64,000 bases of DNA from JAKSSE01 sp045597645. Lineage in GTDB: Bacteria > Bacillota > Clostridia > Lachnospirales > Lachnospiraceae. The stretch's first letter is position 1; each line of letters starts with the position of its first letter. The notes beneath the pieces are model-generated. The model saw nothing but the letters and a program-made list of their open reading frames with translations, had not been told where the DNA came from and made no database searches. A program made the position numbers and the translations under genes. The stretch spans positions 6,267 to 70,266 of the forward strand of contig JAZLKM010000025.1 in assembly GCA_045597645.1 (NCBI GenBank), given 5' to 3'. Below are positions 40,888 through 49,202 of this stretch, piece by piece.

Positions 40888-43761
40888 TTATTTATTCTTC
40901 TTGTACTCACGATGTGCCTTGATTGCAGCCTTCTCTGCGTCTGTCTTCTTAGAGAATGCAATCTTAAGTCCACGCTGTACCGCGTACTTTCCGATTGCTC
41001 CAATCTTATCCTCTGCGACAGACATTCTTGAAGCCTTCGGATGTGTGCGGTGAAGCTTGATAGCATCAAATTCACACTTAGTGGTGCAGACACCACATCC
41101 GATACACTTATTTTCATCTACTACAGATGCACCACAGCCCAAGCATCTTGAAGCCTCAGCCTTTACCTGCTCCTCTGAGAAGCACTGGTGAGCATCTCTA
41201 AATGAATGAAGTCTGTCAATAGTCTCATCCATCGGTGGCTCATGACGTCCAGCAGTATCGAAGCCTTCAAGGAGGATATCATCTTTGTTAAGCTCAATGA
41301 AGTCACGACGGTTACGTCCAATGGTAAGGCTTGCCTTCTCATGAACGAATCTGTGAAGTGACTCTGCAGCGCACTTTCCAGCCTCGATAGCATCGATACA
41401 GAACTTCGGTCCAGAATATACATCTCCACCTACGAAGATATCCGGCTCAGCGGTCTGGAAGGTAAGCTTATCAGCAACAGGATAATCGCCATGCCAGAAC
41501 TCAACCTTAGTTCCGTCAAGCAAGTTGCCCCACTCTATTCCCTGACCAATAGCAAATACAATATTCTTGCACTCGATGGTCATGGTCTCATTCTCATCAT
41601 ACTGAGGATTGAACTTGCCCTCAGCATCCTTTACTGAAGTACACTTCTTAAATACGATGCCTGATACATTTCCATCAGCATCCTTAAGTACTTCCTTCGG
41701 GCCCCATCCGTTATGAATTGCAATGCCTTCTTCAAGAGTCTCTGAAATTTCTGCATTGCTTGCAGGCATCTCATCTCTTTGCTCAAGACATACCATTGCA
41801 GGATTAGCTCCGCCAAATCTCATAGCGGTACGTACGCAGTCAACAGCAACGTTACCACCACCGACAACTACTACGCCGCCATCCATCTTCTGGTTCTGGT
41901 CCTCAGTAGCCTTGTGCAGGAAGCTAACAGCAACATCAATGCCTGACTTAGCATCAACGCCCGGAATCGGAGGTATTTTACCGCCCTGGCATCCGATAGC
42001 TACATAGATAGCCTTGTAGCCCTGCTCACGCAGCTGGCTGATAGTAATGTCCTTACCTACCTCAACGCCGCACTTGATATCAACGCCGAGCTCACGGATA
42101 ACCTCTATCTCAGCCTCTACGACATCCTTCTCAAGCTTGTATGAAGGAATACCCCAGGTAAGCATACCACCCGGACGGCTGTTTTTCTCAAATACAGTAG
42201 GCTTATAGCCCTTGGTTGCAAGATAGAATGCACATGACAGACCTGCAGGACCTGCACCGATTATTGCAATCTTCTGATCCCACTGGGTAAGTCTGTTAGA
42301 AGCGATAACTACAGGCGGGATATATCTGGTCTCAGCCTTAAGGTCACGCTCTGCGATAAACTTCTTGATATCATCGATAGCTACTGCCTCATCTACAGTA
42401 CCTCTGGTACATGCAGCCTCGCAACGCTTGTTACATACGCGTCCGCATACAGCTGGGAACGGGTTGTCCTTCTTGATGAGAGCAAGTGCATCATCAAATC
42501 TGCCGTTCTTTGCCATGTTGATGTAACCCTGTACGGCTACGTGCGCAGGACATGCGGTCTTACACGGTGCTGTACCTGTGTCGTGGCAGTTCTTGCGGAT
42601 ATTATCTCTGTAGTTCTCGTCGTACATATCCTTGCCCCACGGAACGCGGTCAGGAAGTACAACCTTCGGATACTCTACCTCGGTACCGTCCTTCTTGCAG
42701 AGCTTCTGTCCAAGCTTTACAGCACCTGCCGGGCAGTACTCTACGCACTTACCGCAGGCTACGCACTTTTCCTTCTCTACATGAGCGGTATATGCTGAAC
42801 GACTCATGTTAGGAGTATTGAACAGCTGTGAGGTACGAAGTGCATTACAGATATTTACATTACAGTTGCAGATACCAAATATCTTATTTTCTCCATCGAT
42901 ATTGGTAATCTGGTGTACGAATCCATTGTCCTCAGCGATTTTAAGGATACGCATTGCCTCTTCATAGGTGATGTCATGGCCCTTGCCGGTCTCGCGAGAG
43001 TAGTCAGCGAAGTCGCCTACACCGATACACCAGTTCATCTCGTCATCAGCGCAGCCCTCGTCAATAGCCTTGCGGCATACACGGCATGAGCACTGACCTA
43101 CACCGATGTGGCCCTCGTATTTTTTGAGCCAATATGAAATCTGCTCGATATCTACCTTCTGATTCTCGAACTCGATTGCCTTCTCAACAGGAATAACGTG
43201 CATACCTACACCGGCACCACCCTCAGGAATGAGATGGGTCAGACCGTCAAGTGGTACAAATGTCATTCTCTCGAAGAAAGAACCAAGAGCCGGATGCTCC
43301 TCCATACGATGGTTAGATGGAACACCAGGAACTGCCTCCTCCATGTTGAACAGCTCTGCTGATCCCGGAACGAAAAGAGGCAGGATGTATCTGCGCTCTG
43401 ACTGAGGTGCAGTACGTCCATTGTGATCATAGTGATTACCATAATCATACTCCAGAAGTCCGATGTAGCTCATCTCGTCAAGGAGCTTCTGGAAAGCCTC
43501 CTTGTCCTTTGACTTTTCTGGATTTAATTTGCAAAGCTCCTCAAAAGTGTAATGATGACGAAGCTTCATGGAAAGACCTACATCGGCCATTTCCTCTGTT
43601 ACAATCTCAGCAAGACCCCAGTACTCAGCATCATCTACTGTTACCCCCTTGATCTTGTGAGCGATTACATCAGTGATTTTTCTTCCGAGCGCGATTATCT
43701 TCGGGTTCGGATTCTGATCACCCATGTGTGGCGGCACTAGGGCCTTGCTCAACTCTGGCAT
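40888..43761 (-). CDS. Large Fe-S flavoprotein (GltD-like oxidoreductase with N- and C-terminal ferredoxin modules)
   Basis: A 957-residue soluble multi-cofactor enzyme. Residues 1-320 form an N-terminal part with clustered cysteines (Cys224, 226, 229, 237, 245: GQCSCRVCRKAIDEGC). Next is a 4Fe-4S motif CVACGKCVEYCP (333-344), then a glutamate-synthase-small-subunit-like region with CGRVCNKRCEAAC (about 439-451), the FAD motif IAIIGAGPAGLSCA (about 498) and the NAD(P) motif VVVVGGGNVAVDC. A C-terminal two-cluster ferredoxin (CLGCGASVVDENKC, CIGCGVCTTKC) ends the protein. It should shuttle electrons between NAD(P)H and ferredoxin or another acceptor; the substrate is unknown. The gene follows tgt by two bases and leads to hypA. 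Confidence 0.85.
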   Translation of the reverse strand: MPELSKALVPPHMGDQNPNPKIIALGRKITDVIAHKIKGVTVDDAEYWGLAEIVTEEMADVGLSMKLRHHYTFEELCKLNPEKSKDKEAFQKLLDEMSYIGLLEYDYGNHYDHNGRTAPQSERRYILPLFVPGSAELFNMEEAVPGVPSNHRMEEHPALGSFFERMTFVPLDGLTHLIPEGGAGVGMHVIPVEKAIEFENQKVDIEQISYWLKKYEGHIGVGQCSCRVCRKAIDEGCADDEMNWCIGVGDFADYSRETGKGHDITYEEAMRILKIAEDNGFVHQITNIDGENKIFGICNCNVNICNALRTSQLFNTPNMSRSAYTAHVEKEKCVACGKCVEYCPAGAVKLGQKLCKKDGTEVEYPKVVLPDRVPWGKDMYDENYRDNIRKNCHDTGTAPCKTACPAHVAVQGYINMAKNGRFDDALALIKKDNPFPAVCGRVCNKRCEAACTRGTVDEAVAIDDIKKFIAERDLKAETRYIPPVVIASNRLTQWDQKIAIIGAGPAGLSCAFYLATKGYKPTVFEKNSRPGGMLTWGIPSYKLEKDVVEAEIEVIRELGVDIKCGVEVGKDITISQLREQGYKAIYVAIGCQGGKIPPIPGVDAKSGIDVAVSFLHKATEDQNQKMDGGVVVVGGGNVAVDCVRTAMRFGGANPAMVCLEQRDEMPASNAEISETLEEGIAIHNGWGPKEVLKDADGNVSGIVFKKCTSVKDAEGKFNPQYDENETMTIECKNIVFAIGQGIEWGNLLDGTKVEFWHGDYPVADKLTFQTAEPDIFVGGDVYSGPKFCIDAIEAGKCAAESLHRFVHEKASLTIGRNRRDFIELNKDDILLEGFDTAGRHEPPMDETIDRLHSFRDAHQCFSEEQVKAEASRCLGCGASVVDENKCIGCGVCTTKCEFDAIKLHRTHPKASRMSVAEDKIGAIGKYAVQRGLKIAFSKKTDAEKAAIKAHREYKKNK

Positions 43762-43763
43762 AA

Positions 43764-44900
43764 CTAATTCTCCCCTGACATATTTGCTAACTTATTTCTC
43801 TTATATTCAGCGAATGCTCCTATGTCTAAAGCATCGCGAATTTCACTCATCATTGTATTGTAAAAATGCAGATTATGCAACACGCAAAGCCTCATTCCAA
43901 GCGCCTCTCCGGCCATCATGAGATGCCTTATGTAGGCTCTGGAATAGTTTCTGCAGGCAGGGCACGTACACCCCGGTTCTATGGGGTTTAGGTCCTTTGC
44001 GTAACGTGCATTTCTGATGTTGAGTTTCCCAAAGTTGGTGTAGAGCTGTCCATGTCTTGCATTTCTTGACGGATATACGCAGTCAAAAAAGTCAATTCCT
44101 CGCTCTACGCCCTCCAAAATATTAGCCGGAGTACCCACTCCCATAAGGTAGGTTGGCTTATTCTGCGGTAGGTGAGGCACCACATTTTCCAGCACCTCAT
44201 ACATCTGCTCATGGCTCTCACCAACAGCCAGGCCTCCAACTGCATATCCCGGCAGGTCAAACTCTACTATACGCTTAGCATGCTCTATTCGTATATCAGA
44301 AAATACAGCTCCCTGATTGATACCAAACAGCAGTTGCTCCTTATTGACAGTATCCTCTCTGGCATTTAGCTCTGCCATCTTCTTGATACATCTTTCGAGC
44401 CATCTGGTAGTACGGTCAACTGAAGGCTGCACATAGTCTCTCTCCGCGAGCGCCGGTGGGCACTCATCAAAGGCCATTGCGATAGTAGAGCCCAGATTAG
44501 ACTGAATCTGCATACTCTCCTCAGGTCCCATGAATATCTTGTGTCCATCGATATGAGATGCAAAGGTAACTCCCTCTTCCTTTATTTTTCTAAGTCCAGC
44601 CAGGGAAAATACCTGGAAACCGCCAGAATCAGTAAGGATAGGTCTGTCCCATACCATGAACTTGTGCAGTCCGCCCAGTTCCTTGATGGTCTCATCTCCG
44701 GTGCGCACATGAAGATGATATGTGTTAGACAGCTGTACCTGTGTCCCTATCTCCTTTAGGTCCATTGTCGACACGCCGCCCTTGATGGCTGCCACCGTTC
44801 CCACATTCATAAAAACCGGCGTCTCAATGACGCCGTGAACCGTTGTAAATCTACCGCGCTTTGCACGCCCCTCAGTTTTAAGTAACTCGTATTTTGTCAC
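43764..44900 (-). CDS. tgt: tRNA-guanine transglycosylase (queuosine synthesis)
   Basis: Tgt swaps guanine-34 for preQ1 in tRNAs with GUN anticodons. The 378-residue protein has TPVFMNVGTVAAIKGGV, the aspartates in DSGGFQVFSL and PSVDRTTRW regions, GGLAVGES, and the zinc site CTCPACRNYSRAYIRHL. It starts with GTG at 44900; the ribosome binding site AAAGGA lies 12-17 bases upstream and is covered by an inverted repeat. Transglycosylase assignment is firm. Queuosine pathway genes (queA and others) are not in the window. Confidence 0.95.
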   Translation of the reverse strand: MTKYELLKTEGRAKRGRFTTVHGVIETPVFMNVGTVAAIKGGVSTMDLKEIGTQVQLSNTYHLHVRTGDETIKELGGLHKFMVWDRPILTDSGGFQVFSLAGLRKIKEEGVTFASHIDGHKIFMGPEESMQIQSNLGSTIAMAFDECPPALAERDYVQPSVDRTTRWLERCIKKMAELNAREDTVNKEQLLFGINQGAVFSDIRIEHAKRIVEFDLPGYAVGGLAVGESHEQMYEVLENVVPHLPQNKPTYLMGVGTPANILEGVERGIDFFDCVYPSRNARHGQLYTNFGKLNIRNARYAKDLNPIEPGCTCPACRNYSRAYIRHLMMAGEALGMRLCVLHNLHFYNTMMSEIRDALDIGAFAEYKRNKLANMSGEN

Positions 44901-45020
44901 GTGATTACCGTTCCTTTGTAAATAATTTTATAGTTCCTATTCAGTAGAACGGTAATCACATCGAAAACAATTTATTGTTTTCGTTTTATTTAATCATCAT
45001 GATTCAAGATGATTAAATAA
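44901..45020 (-). promoter_or_regulatory. tgt leader with three perfect stem-loops
   Basis: Three perfect inverted repeats in a row: GTGATTACCGTTC/GAACGGTAATCAC (44901-44913 and 44947-44959), CGAAAACAAT/ATTGTTTTCG (44962-44971 and 44974-44983) and TTATTTAATCATC/GATGATTAAATAA (44986-44998 and 45008-45020). The first arm touches the GTG start of tgt and covers part of the AAAGGA site, so it could control translation. The sequence does not match a preQ1-I riboswitch. Confidence 0.6.
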
Positions 45021-45102
45021 AAAATTCCTTATTATTCGATTACCGTCCTTCTATTTCTCGTTATAGTTCCAGTCCCATATTGTGATAATGGCATCGAAAA
45101 CA

Positions 45103-46173
45103 CTACACTCTGCTACATCTATTCATCAGTAGCGCATCGGCAATAACCAATGCTGCCATGCACTCCACCACCACTACTGCCCTTGGTACAACGATTGGAT
45201 CATGTCGGCCTACTATCTCAGCCACAATCTCCTCGCCCGCCTCATTTACAGTATGCTGCGGTCTTGAAATTGACGGAGTTGGCTTTACTGCAGCCCTGAA
45301 AATAATTTGGCTGCCGTCGCTCATACCGCCAAGTACGCCGCCTGAGTGGTTTGTTTTCTTATATACTTTTCCATCAGCATCAATGCCGAACTCATCATTA
45401 TTGTCACTACCGTAGGCTCTGGCTGCCTCAAAACCGTCACCGATCTCGAAGCCCTTAACAGCGCCAATAGACATTATAGCCTTGGCCAGATTGGCATCCA
45501 GCTTCTCAAATACAGTATCGCCAAGGCCTGCCGGCACACCGTCAATAATGCACTCGATGATACCACCGACGGAGTCCTGCTCCTCTCTGGCTTTCATAAC
45601 CAATTCCTCGGCCAGCTTTGCTGCCTTAGCATCAGGCATGCATACAATATTCTGGCTCACCTCCGCCAAGTCTACTGTCTCTATCTCCACATTGCCAATT
45701 GCTTTGGCATAAGCATTTGCCTTAATTCCAAACTTTTCCAGCATTTTAGCCGCCACAGCACCTGCTGCCACCCTTGCTGCCGTCTCACGGCCAGATGACC
45801 TGCCGCCACCTCTGTAGTCCCTGATGCCATACTTTTCATAGAAGGTATAATCAGCGTGTCCTGGTCTAAATGTGGTAGCTATATTGCTGTAGTCCTTGGA
45901 GTGCTGATCTGCATTTCTAATTTCAAGCGCTATTGGAGTACCCGTAGTCACGCCTTCAAATACACCAGAAAGAATTTCAACCGTGTCGCTCTCCTTGCGG
46001 GCGGTGGTCATAGCCGACTGTCCTGGCTTTCTGCGGTCAAGATACTTTTGGATATCCTCTGCACACAACTCGATACCTGCAGGGCATCCGTCAATGATGC
46101 AGCCCAAAGCCACGCCGTGGGACTCGCCAAAAGTGGTCACCTTGAAAATATTACCTATGCTGCTGCCTGCCAT
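45103..46173 (-). CDS. aroC: Chorismate synthase
   Basis: AroC makes chorismate from EPSP, using reduced FMN that is not consumed. The 356-residue protein starts MAGSSIGNIFKVTTFGESHG and has SGVFEGVTTGTPIAL, FRPGHADYTFYEKYGIRDYRGGGRSSGRET and DSVGGIIECI, all standard. The ATG follows the stop of the lactonase gene without a gap (TAAATG). Other aro genes are elsewhere. Confidence 0.96.
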   Translation of the reverse strand: MAGSSIGNIFKVTTFGESHGVALGCIIDGCPAGIELCAEDIQKYLDRRKPGQSAMTTARKESDTVEILSGVFEGVTTGTPIALEIRNADQHSKDYSNIATTFRPGHADYTFYEKYGIRDYRGGGRSSGRETAARVAAGAVAAKMLEKFGIKANAYAKAIGNVEIETVDLAEVSQNIVCMPDAKAAKLAEELVMKAREEQDSVGGIIECIIDGVPAGLGDTVFEKLDANLAKAIMSIGAVKGFEIGDGFEAARAYGSDNNDEFGIDADGKVYKKTNHSGGVLGGMSDGSQIIFRAAVKPTPSISRPQHTVNEAGEEIVAEIVGRHDPIVVPRAVVVVECMAALVIADALLMNRCSRV

Positions 46174-47220
46174 TTAGCCCTCCATCTTGTTCATAAGGAT
46201 GCAGTTCGGCTGATCTATCTTAATCGGTGCACCGCTCATGAGAACATATTTTTTCTCATAATTGACAGAAAATGTCATTATCTGATTGCTGTCATGGTTG
46301 AGGCTGACAAAATGCTCCCCATCCGGAAGTGGTGATACAACCTTAGGATAGTCACCGCTCACCTGCGAGCAGCATACAAAGCTCAAAAGTCCTGTGTCCT
46401 CATCCCTCTCGTAAATTGCTACCGCATTGTAGCCATCTATTGCTACGAAAATACGCTTGTCATCATCGCTGATTTTGAATTCGCAGCTGTTGCAGCGGCC
46501 GTATTTTTCAAGTACTGTAGAGAACTCATCGATTTTCTCAAACATCACATCATGACCCGGTCCCATATACTTGAAGGTGACCATCATGTTGTCCTCCTGC
46601 AACAGTACATACGCATACTTTCCATCCTTAGTAAATCTGATGCGTCTTGGGCCAGATTCCAGCTTGAATCTGAGTATATCATGCAGTGACAGCTTACCCG
46701 TCTCATAGTTGATGCTGTATATCTTGATCTGTGACAGTCCCGAGTCGGCTACACAAAGGTACTGACTGTCCGGCGTAATCTGGGTGCATACAACATGAGG
46801 CGCGCTGCCTCTTTCTGAAAATGAATTTCCAAGACCCTTGTGGTAAATGCTGTCTGCTATCTCACCAATGCTGCCATCCTTATTAATCCACATGGCGGTA
46901 ACTTTTCCATCATGAAATCCACCCACAAACAGCAAGGTGTTGGTATCGTCCACCTTAACATAGCAGCCTCTCATACCACCAATCCACGCCGTGTTGATAT
47001 ATGACAGCTGACCGTCTGGTAAAATGTGGAAAGCTGCCACACCTTCATCGCAGATAGAATATAGGAACTTGCCATCCTTAGATATAGTAATATTGGATGG
47101 ATTATTGATCTCCTGTACCTGCTTTTCCTTGAGCACTCCCTTATCGATATCATATACATGGATACCGTGACTTGTGCCCTGTGTGTAAGTACCTACATAA
47201 GCTACATATTTGTCTGACAT
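46174..47220 (-). CDS. Lactonase family protein (seven-bladed propeller, 6-phosphogluconolactonase-like)
   Basis: A 348-residue beta-propeller of the YkgB/Pgl (lactonase_7-bladed) family. YVGTYTQGTSHGIHVYDIDKG opens the first blade; GSAPHVVCTQITPDSQYLCVADSG and SGPRRIRFTKDGKYAYVL are the recurring blade motifs. It may hydrolyse 6-phosphogluconolactone or a related sugar lactone, but the family is broad and no active site is certain. It is cytoplasmic. It directly abuts aroC, so the two are translated together, although no metabolic link is obvious. Confidence 0.88.
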   Translation of the reverse strand: MSDKYVAYVGTYTQGTSHGIHVYDIDKGVLKEKQVQEINNPSNITISKDGKFLYSICDEGVAAFHILPDGQLSYINTAWIGGMRGCYVKVDDTNTLLFVGGFHDGKVTAMWINKDGSIGEIADSIYHKGLGNSFSERGSAPHVVCTQITPDSQYLCVADSGLSQIKIYSINYETGKLSLHDILRFKLESGPRRIRFTKDGKYAYVLLQEDNMMVTFKYMGPGHDVMFEKIDEFSTVLEKYGRCNSCEFKISDDDKRIFVAIDGYNAVAIYERDEDTGLLSFVCCSQVSGDYPKVVSPLPDGEHFVSLNHDSNQIMTFSVNYEKKYVLMSGAPIKIDQPNCILMNKMEG

Positions 47221-47282
47221 ATCTAGTCCTCCCTGGCCGCTTTTGGGTCCAAACGAACGCTACATGCGTCCTGCTTTCATAC

Positions 47283-48518
47283 TTACTCTTCTTTTCTGCG
47301 GAGAATATCTATACTCTCCAGCTCGCATCCCAAATCAATCCACAGCTTCTCGCATGCGTGAGGAGCACTTGGAACATCCTCTCCTGCCTCGTTTACGATT
47401 CGCTTTACTTCAACCTCTATATTACGCCCATCCGGCTTCATAACCTCAATAGTCTCGCCCACGCAGAACTTGTTTCTCTGCTCGATGGAATATAATCCGC
47501 GTTCATCTCTTTCGCCCACCATGCCCAGGTAGACATATCCACGCTCATAGGTGTTATTTCCATATATCTGACCGTCATGGGTTGGTTTTCCATAGAAAAA
47601 TCCAGTGGAAAACTGTCTGAAAGTGCATCCTTCAATCTGCTCAAGGTACCATGGCATATTCTGCTCATAGAGCTTCGGGTCTGTCTTGTAATCATCAATA
47701 GCCCTGCGATAAGTACGGGCCACGGTAGCCACATACAGCGCTGCCTTCATACGGCCTTCTATCTTGTAGGAGTCGATTCCGGCATCCAACAGGTCCGGAA
47801 TGTGCGCTATCATACACAGATCCTTTGAATTGAATATGTATGTGCCACGCTCATTTTCCTCCACCGGAAGGTACTCGCCTGGTCTATTTTCCTCCATCAC
47901 TGCATACTTCCAGCGGCAAGGATGCTTGCACTCGCCCTGGTTTGCGTCGTGGCCTGTGAAATAATTCGACAGCAGGCATCTGCCTGAGTAGGAAATGCAC
48001 ATTGCACCGTGCACAAAGGTCTCTATCTCAAGGTCATCCGGAATATTTGCACGAAGCTCCTTTATCTCTTCAATTGACAGCTCTCTGGCCGATACGACAC
48101 GCTTCGCTCCTAGCCTGTGCCAGAATCTATAGGTCTCATAGTTAGTATTGTTCGCCTGGGTGCTGATATGTATCTCTGCCTCCGGCCACAGCTCCTTGAT
48201 TATAGAAAAAATCCCTGGGTCAGCCACAATAAGGGCATCCGGGCTAAAAGGCTTTAGGTCCCTCAGTTCCTCAATATACTCACGCACCGGTGCAAGGTCA
48301 GCATTGTGAGCCAGTATGTTAACCGTCACATAAACCTTGACGTCATGCTCATGAGCAAATGCTATGCCCTCAGCCATCTCCTTAGCAGTAAAATTCTTAG
48401 CTCCTGCTCTAAGCCCAAAAGCCGAGCCGCCAATATAAACAGCATCTGCACCGTAGCGAACCGCTACCTTCAATACCTCCAGCGATGATGCTGGCACCAA
48501 AAGTTCTGGTCTTCTCAT
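47283..48518 (-). CDS. U32 family peptidase-like protein, probable tRNA hydroxylation factor (TrhP-like)
   Basis: A 411-residue U32 protein. MRRPELLVPASSLEVLKVAVRYGADAVY and the cysteine-rich core FVHGAMCISYSGRCLLSNYF, GECKHPCRWKY with YKIEGRMK are the family signature; the cysteines are thought to bind an Fe-S cluster. Members called YrrN/YrrO (TrhP) take part in forming 5-hydroxyuridine at tRNA position 34. The gene directly follows trmR, whose product methylates that hydroxyuridine, as in B. subtilis yrrMNO, which supports the tRNA role over protease activity. Only one U32 gene is present here, against two in B. subtilis. Confidence 0.88.
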   Translation of the reverse strand: MRRPELLVPASSLEVLKVAVRYGADAVYIGGSAFGLRAGAKNFTAKEMAEGIAFAHEHDVKVYVTVNILAHNADLAPVREYIEELRDLKPFSPDALIVADPGIFSIIKELWPEAEIHISTQANNTNYETYRFWHRLGAKRVVSARELSIEEIKELRANIPDDLEIETFVHGAMCISYSGRCLLSNYFTGHDANQGECKHPCRWKYAVMEENRPGEYLPVEENERGTYIFNSKDLCMIAHIPDLLDAGIDSYKIEGRMKAALYVATVARTYRRAIDDYKTDPKLYEQNMPWYLEQIEGCTFRQFSTGFFYGKPTHDGQIYGNNTYERGYVYLGMVGERDERGLYSIEQRNKFCVGETIEVMKPDGRNIEVEVKRIVNEAGEDVPSAPHACEKLWIDLGCELESIDILRRKEE

Positions 48519-48527
48519 AATCTCTCT

Positions 48528-49202
48528 CTAATCTAAAAGTGTGGTCAATGCTACCCCATCCCCCACTGGAATAATAGCGGTAGACAACCCCTCATCATGC
48601 GTAAGTGTATACAGATATTCGCGCATTCTCTTATGGATGGTTCTATCCCTGCGCCTCACTGCATAGTGACTTTCTAAAATGTCACCATCCTGCAAAATAT
48701 TATCTGTAATCAAAATCCCTCCTGGTCTTAATACCCTACGTATCTCAGGAAGATACTGCGGATACTGCCCCTTGGCGGCATCTAAAAATACCATGTCATA
48801 TTTTTCATCTGAAGGAAGGTCAAGAATCACCTCAAGCGCATCCCCTTCCATCAGAGCAATTCGCTGGCCTTCTTGGGAAAATTTCGCAAAATTCTCCTTT
48901 GCTGCCTCGATTCTCGGTGGCCAGTTCTCCACCGTACGGATAGTCGCCTGTGGCAACGTCCTGGCCATAAGTATTGCAGAGTATCCTACCGCAGTCCCGA
49001 GCTCAAGTATCCTTTTAGGCCTGTAGGTCCTAAGCACCCACATCAGAAAATGCTGCATATCCCTTCTAACTATCGGGACATCATCAGCGAGAGCCCTTGC
49101 CTCAAGTTCTGCCAGATCCTTCGGAATCTCTCCATACATAGCCCCAAGAAAGGTCTGAAATCTCTCCTCAGGTACGACTGTCAAATCACCATCAAAAGCC
49201 AT
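48528..49202 (-). CDS. trmR: tRNA 5-hydroxyuridine methyltransferase (YrrM-like O-methyltransferase)
   Basis: A 224-residue SAM-dependent O-methyltransferase. The SAM site is RILELGTAVGYSAILMA, followed by DALEVILDLPSDEKYDMVFLDAAKGQYPQYLP and a GGILITDNIL block, typical of the class containing YrrM/TrmR. TrmR converts ho5U34 to mo5U34 in tRNA. The position between rnj and the U32 gene supports this over catechol-type methylation. Its start abuts the stop of rnj (TAGATGG). Confidence 0.88.
   Translation of the reverse strand: MAFDGDLTVVPEERFQTFLGAMYGEIPKDLAELEARALADDVPIVRRDMQHFLMWVLRTYRPKRILELGTAVGYSAILMARTLPQATIRTVENWPPRIEAAKENFAKFSQEGQRIALMEGDALEVILDLPSDEKYDMVFLDAAKGQYPQYLPEIRRVLRPGGILITDNILQDGDILESHYAVRRRDRTIHKRMREYLYTLTHDEGLSTAIIPVGDGVALTTLLD

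Noticed and set aside
44901..45020. preQ1 riboswitch before tgt
   Set aside because: The compact hairpin plus A-rich tail of preQ1-I is absent; the stems are plain perfect repeats.
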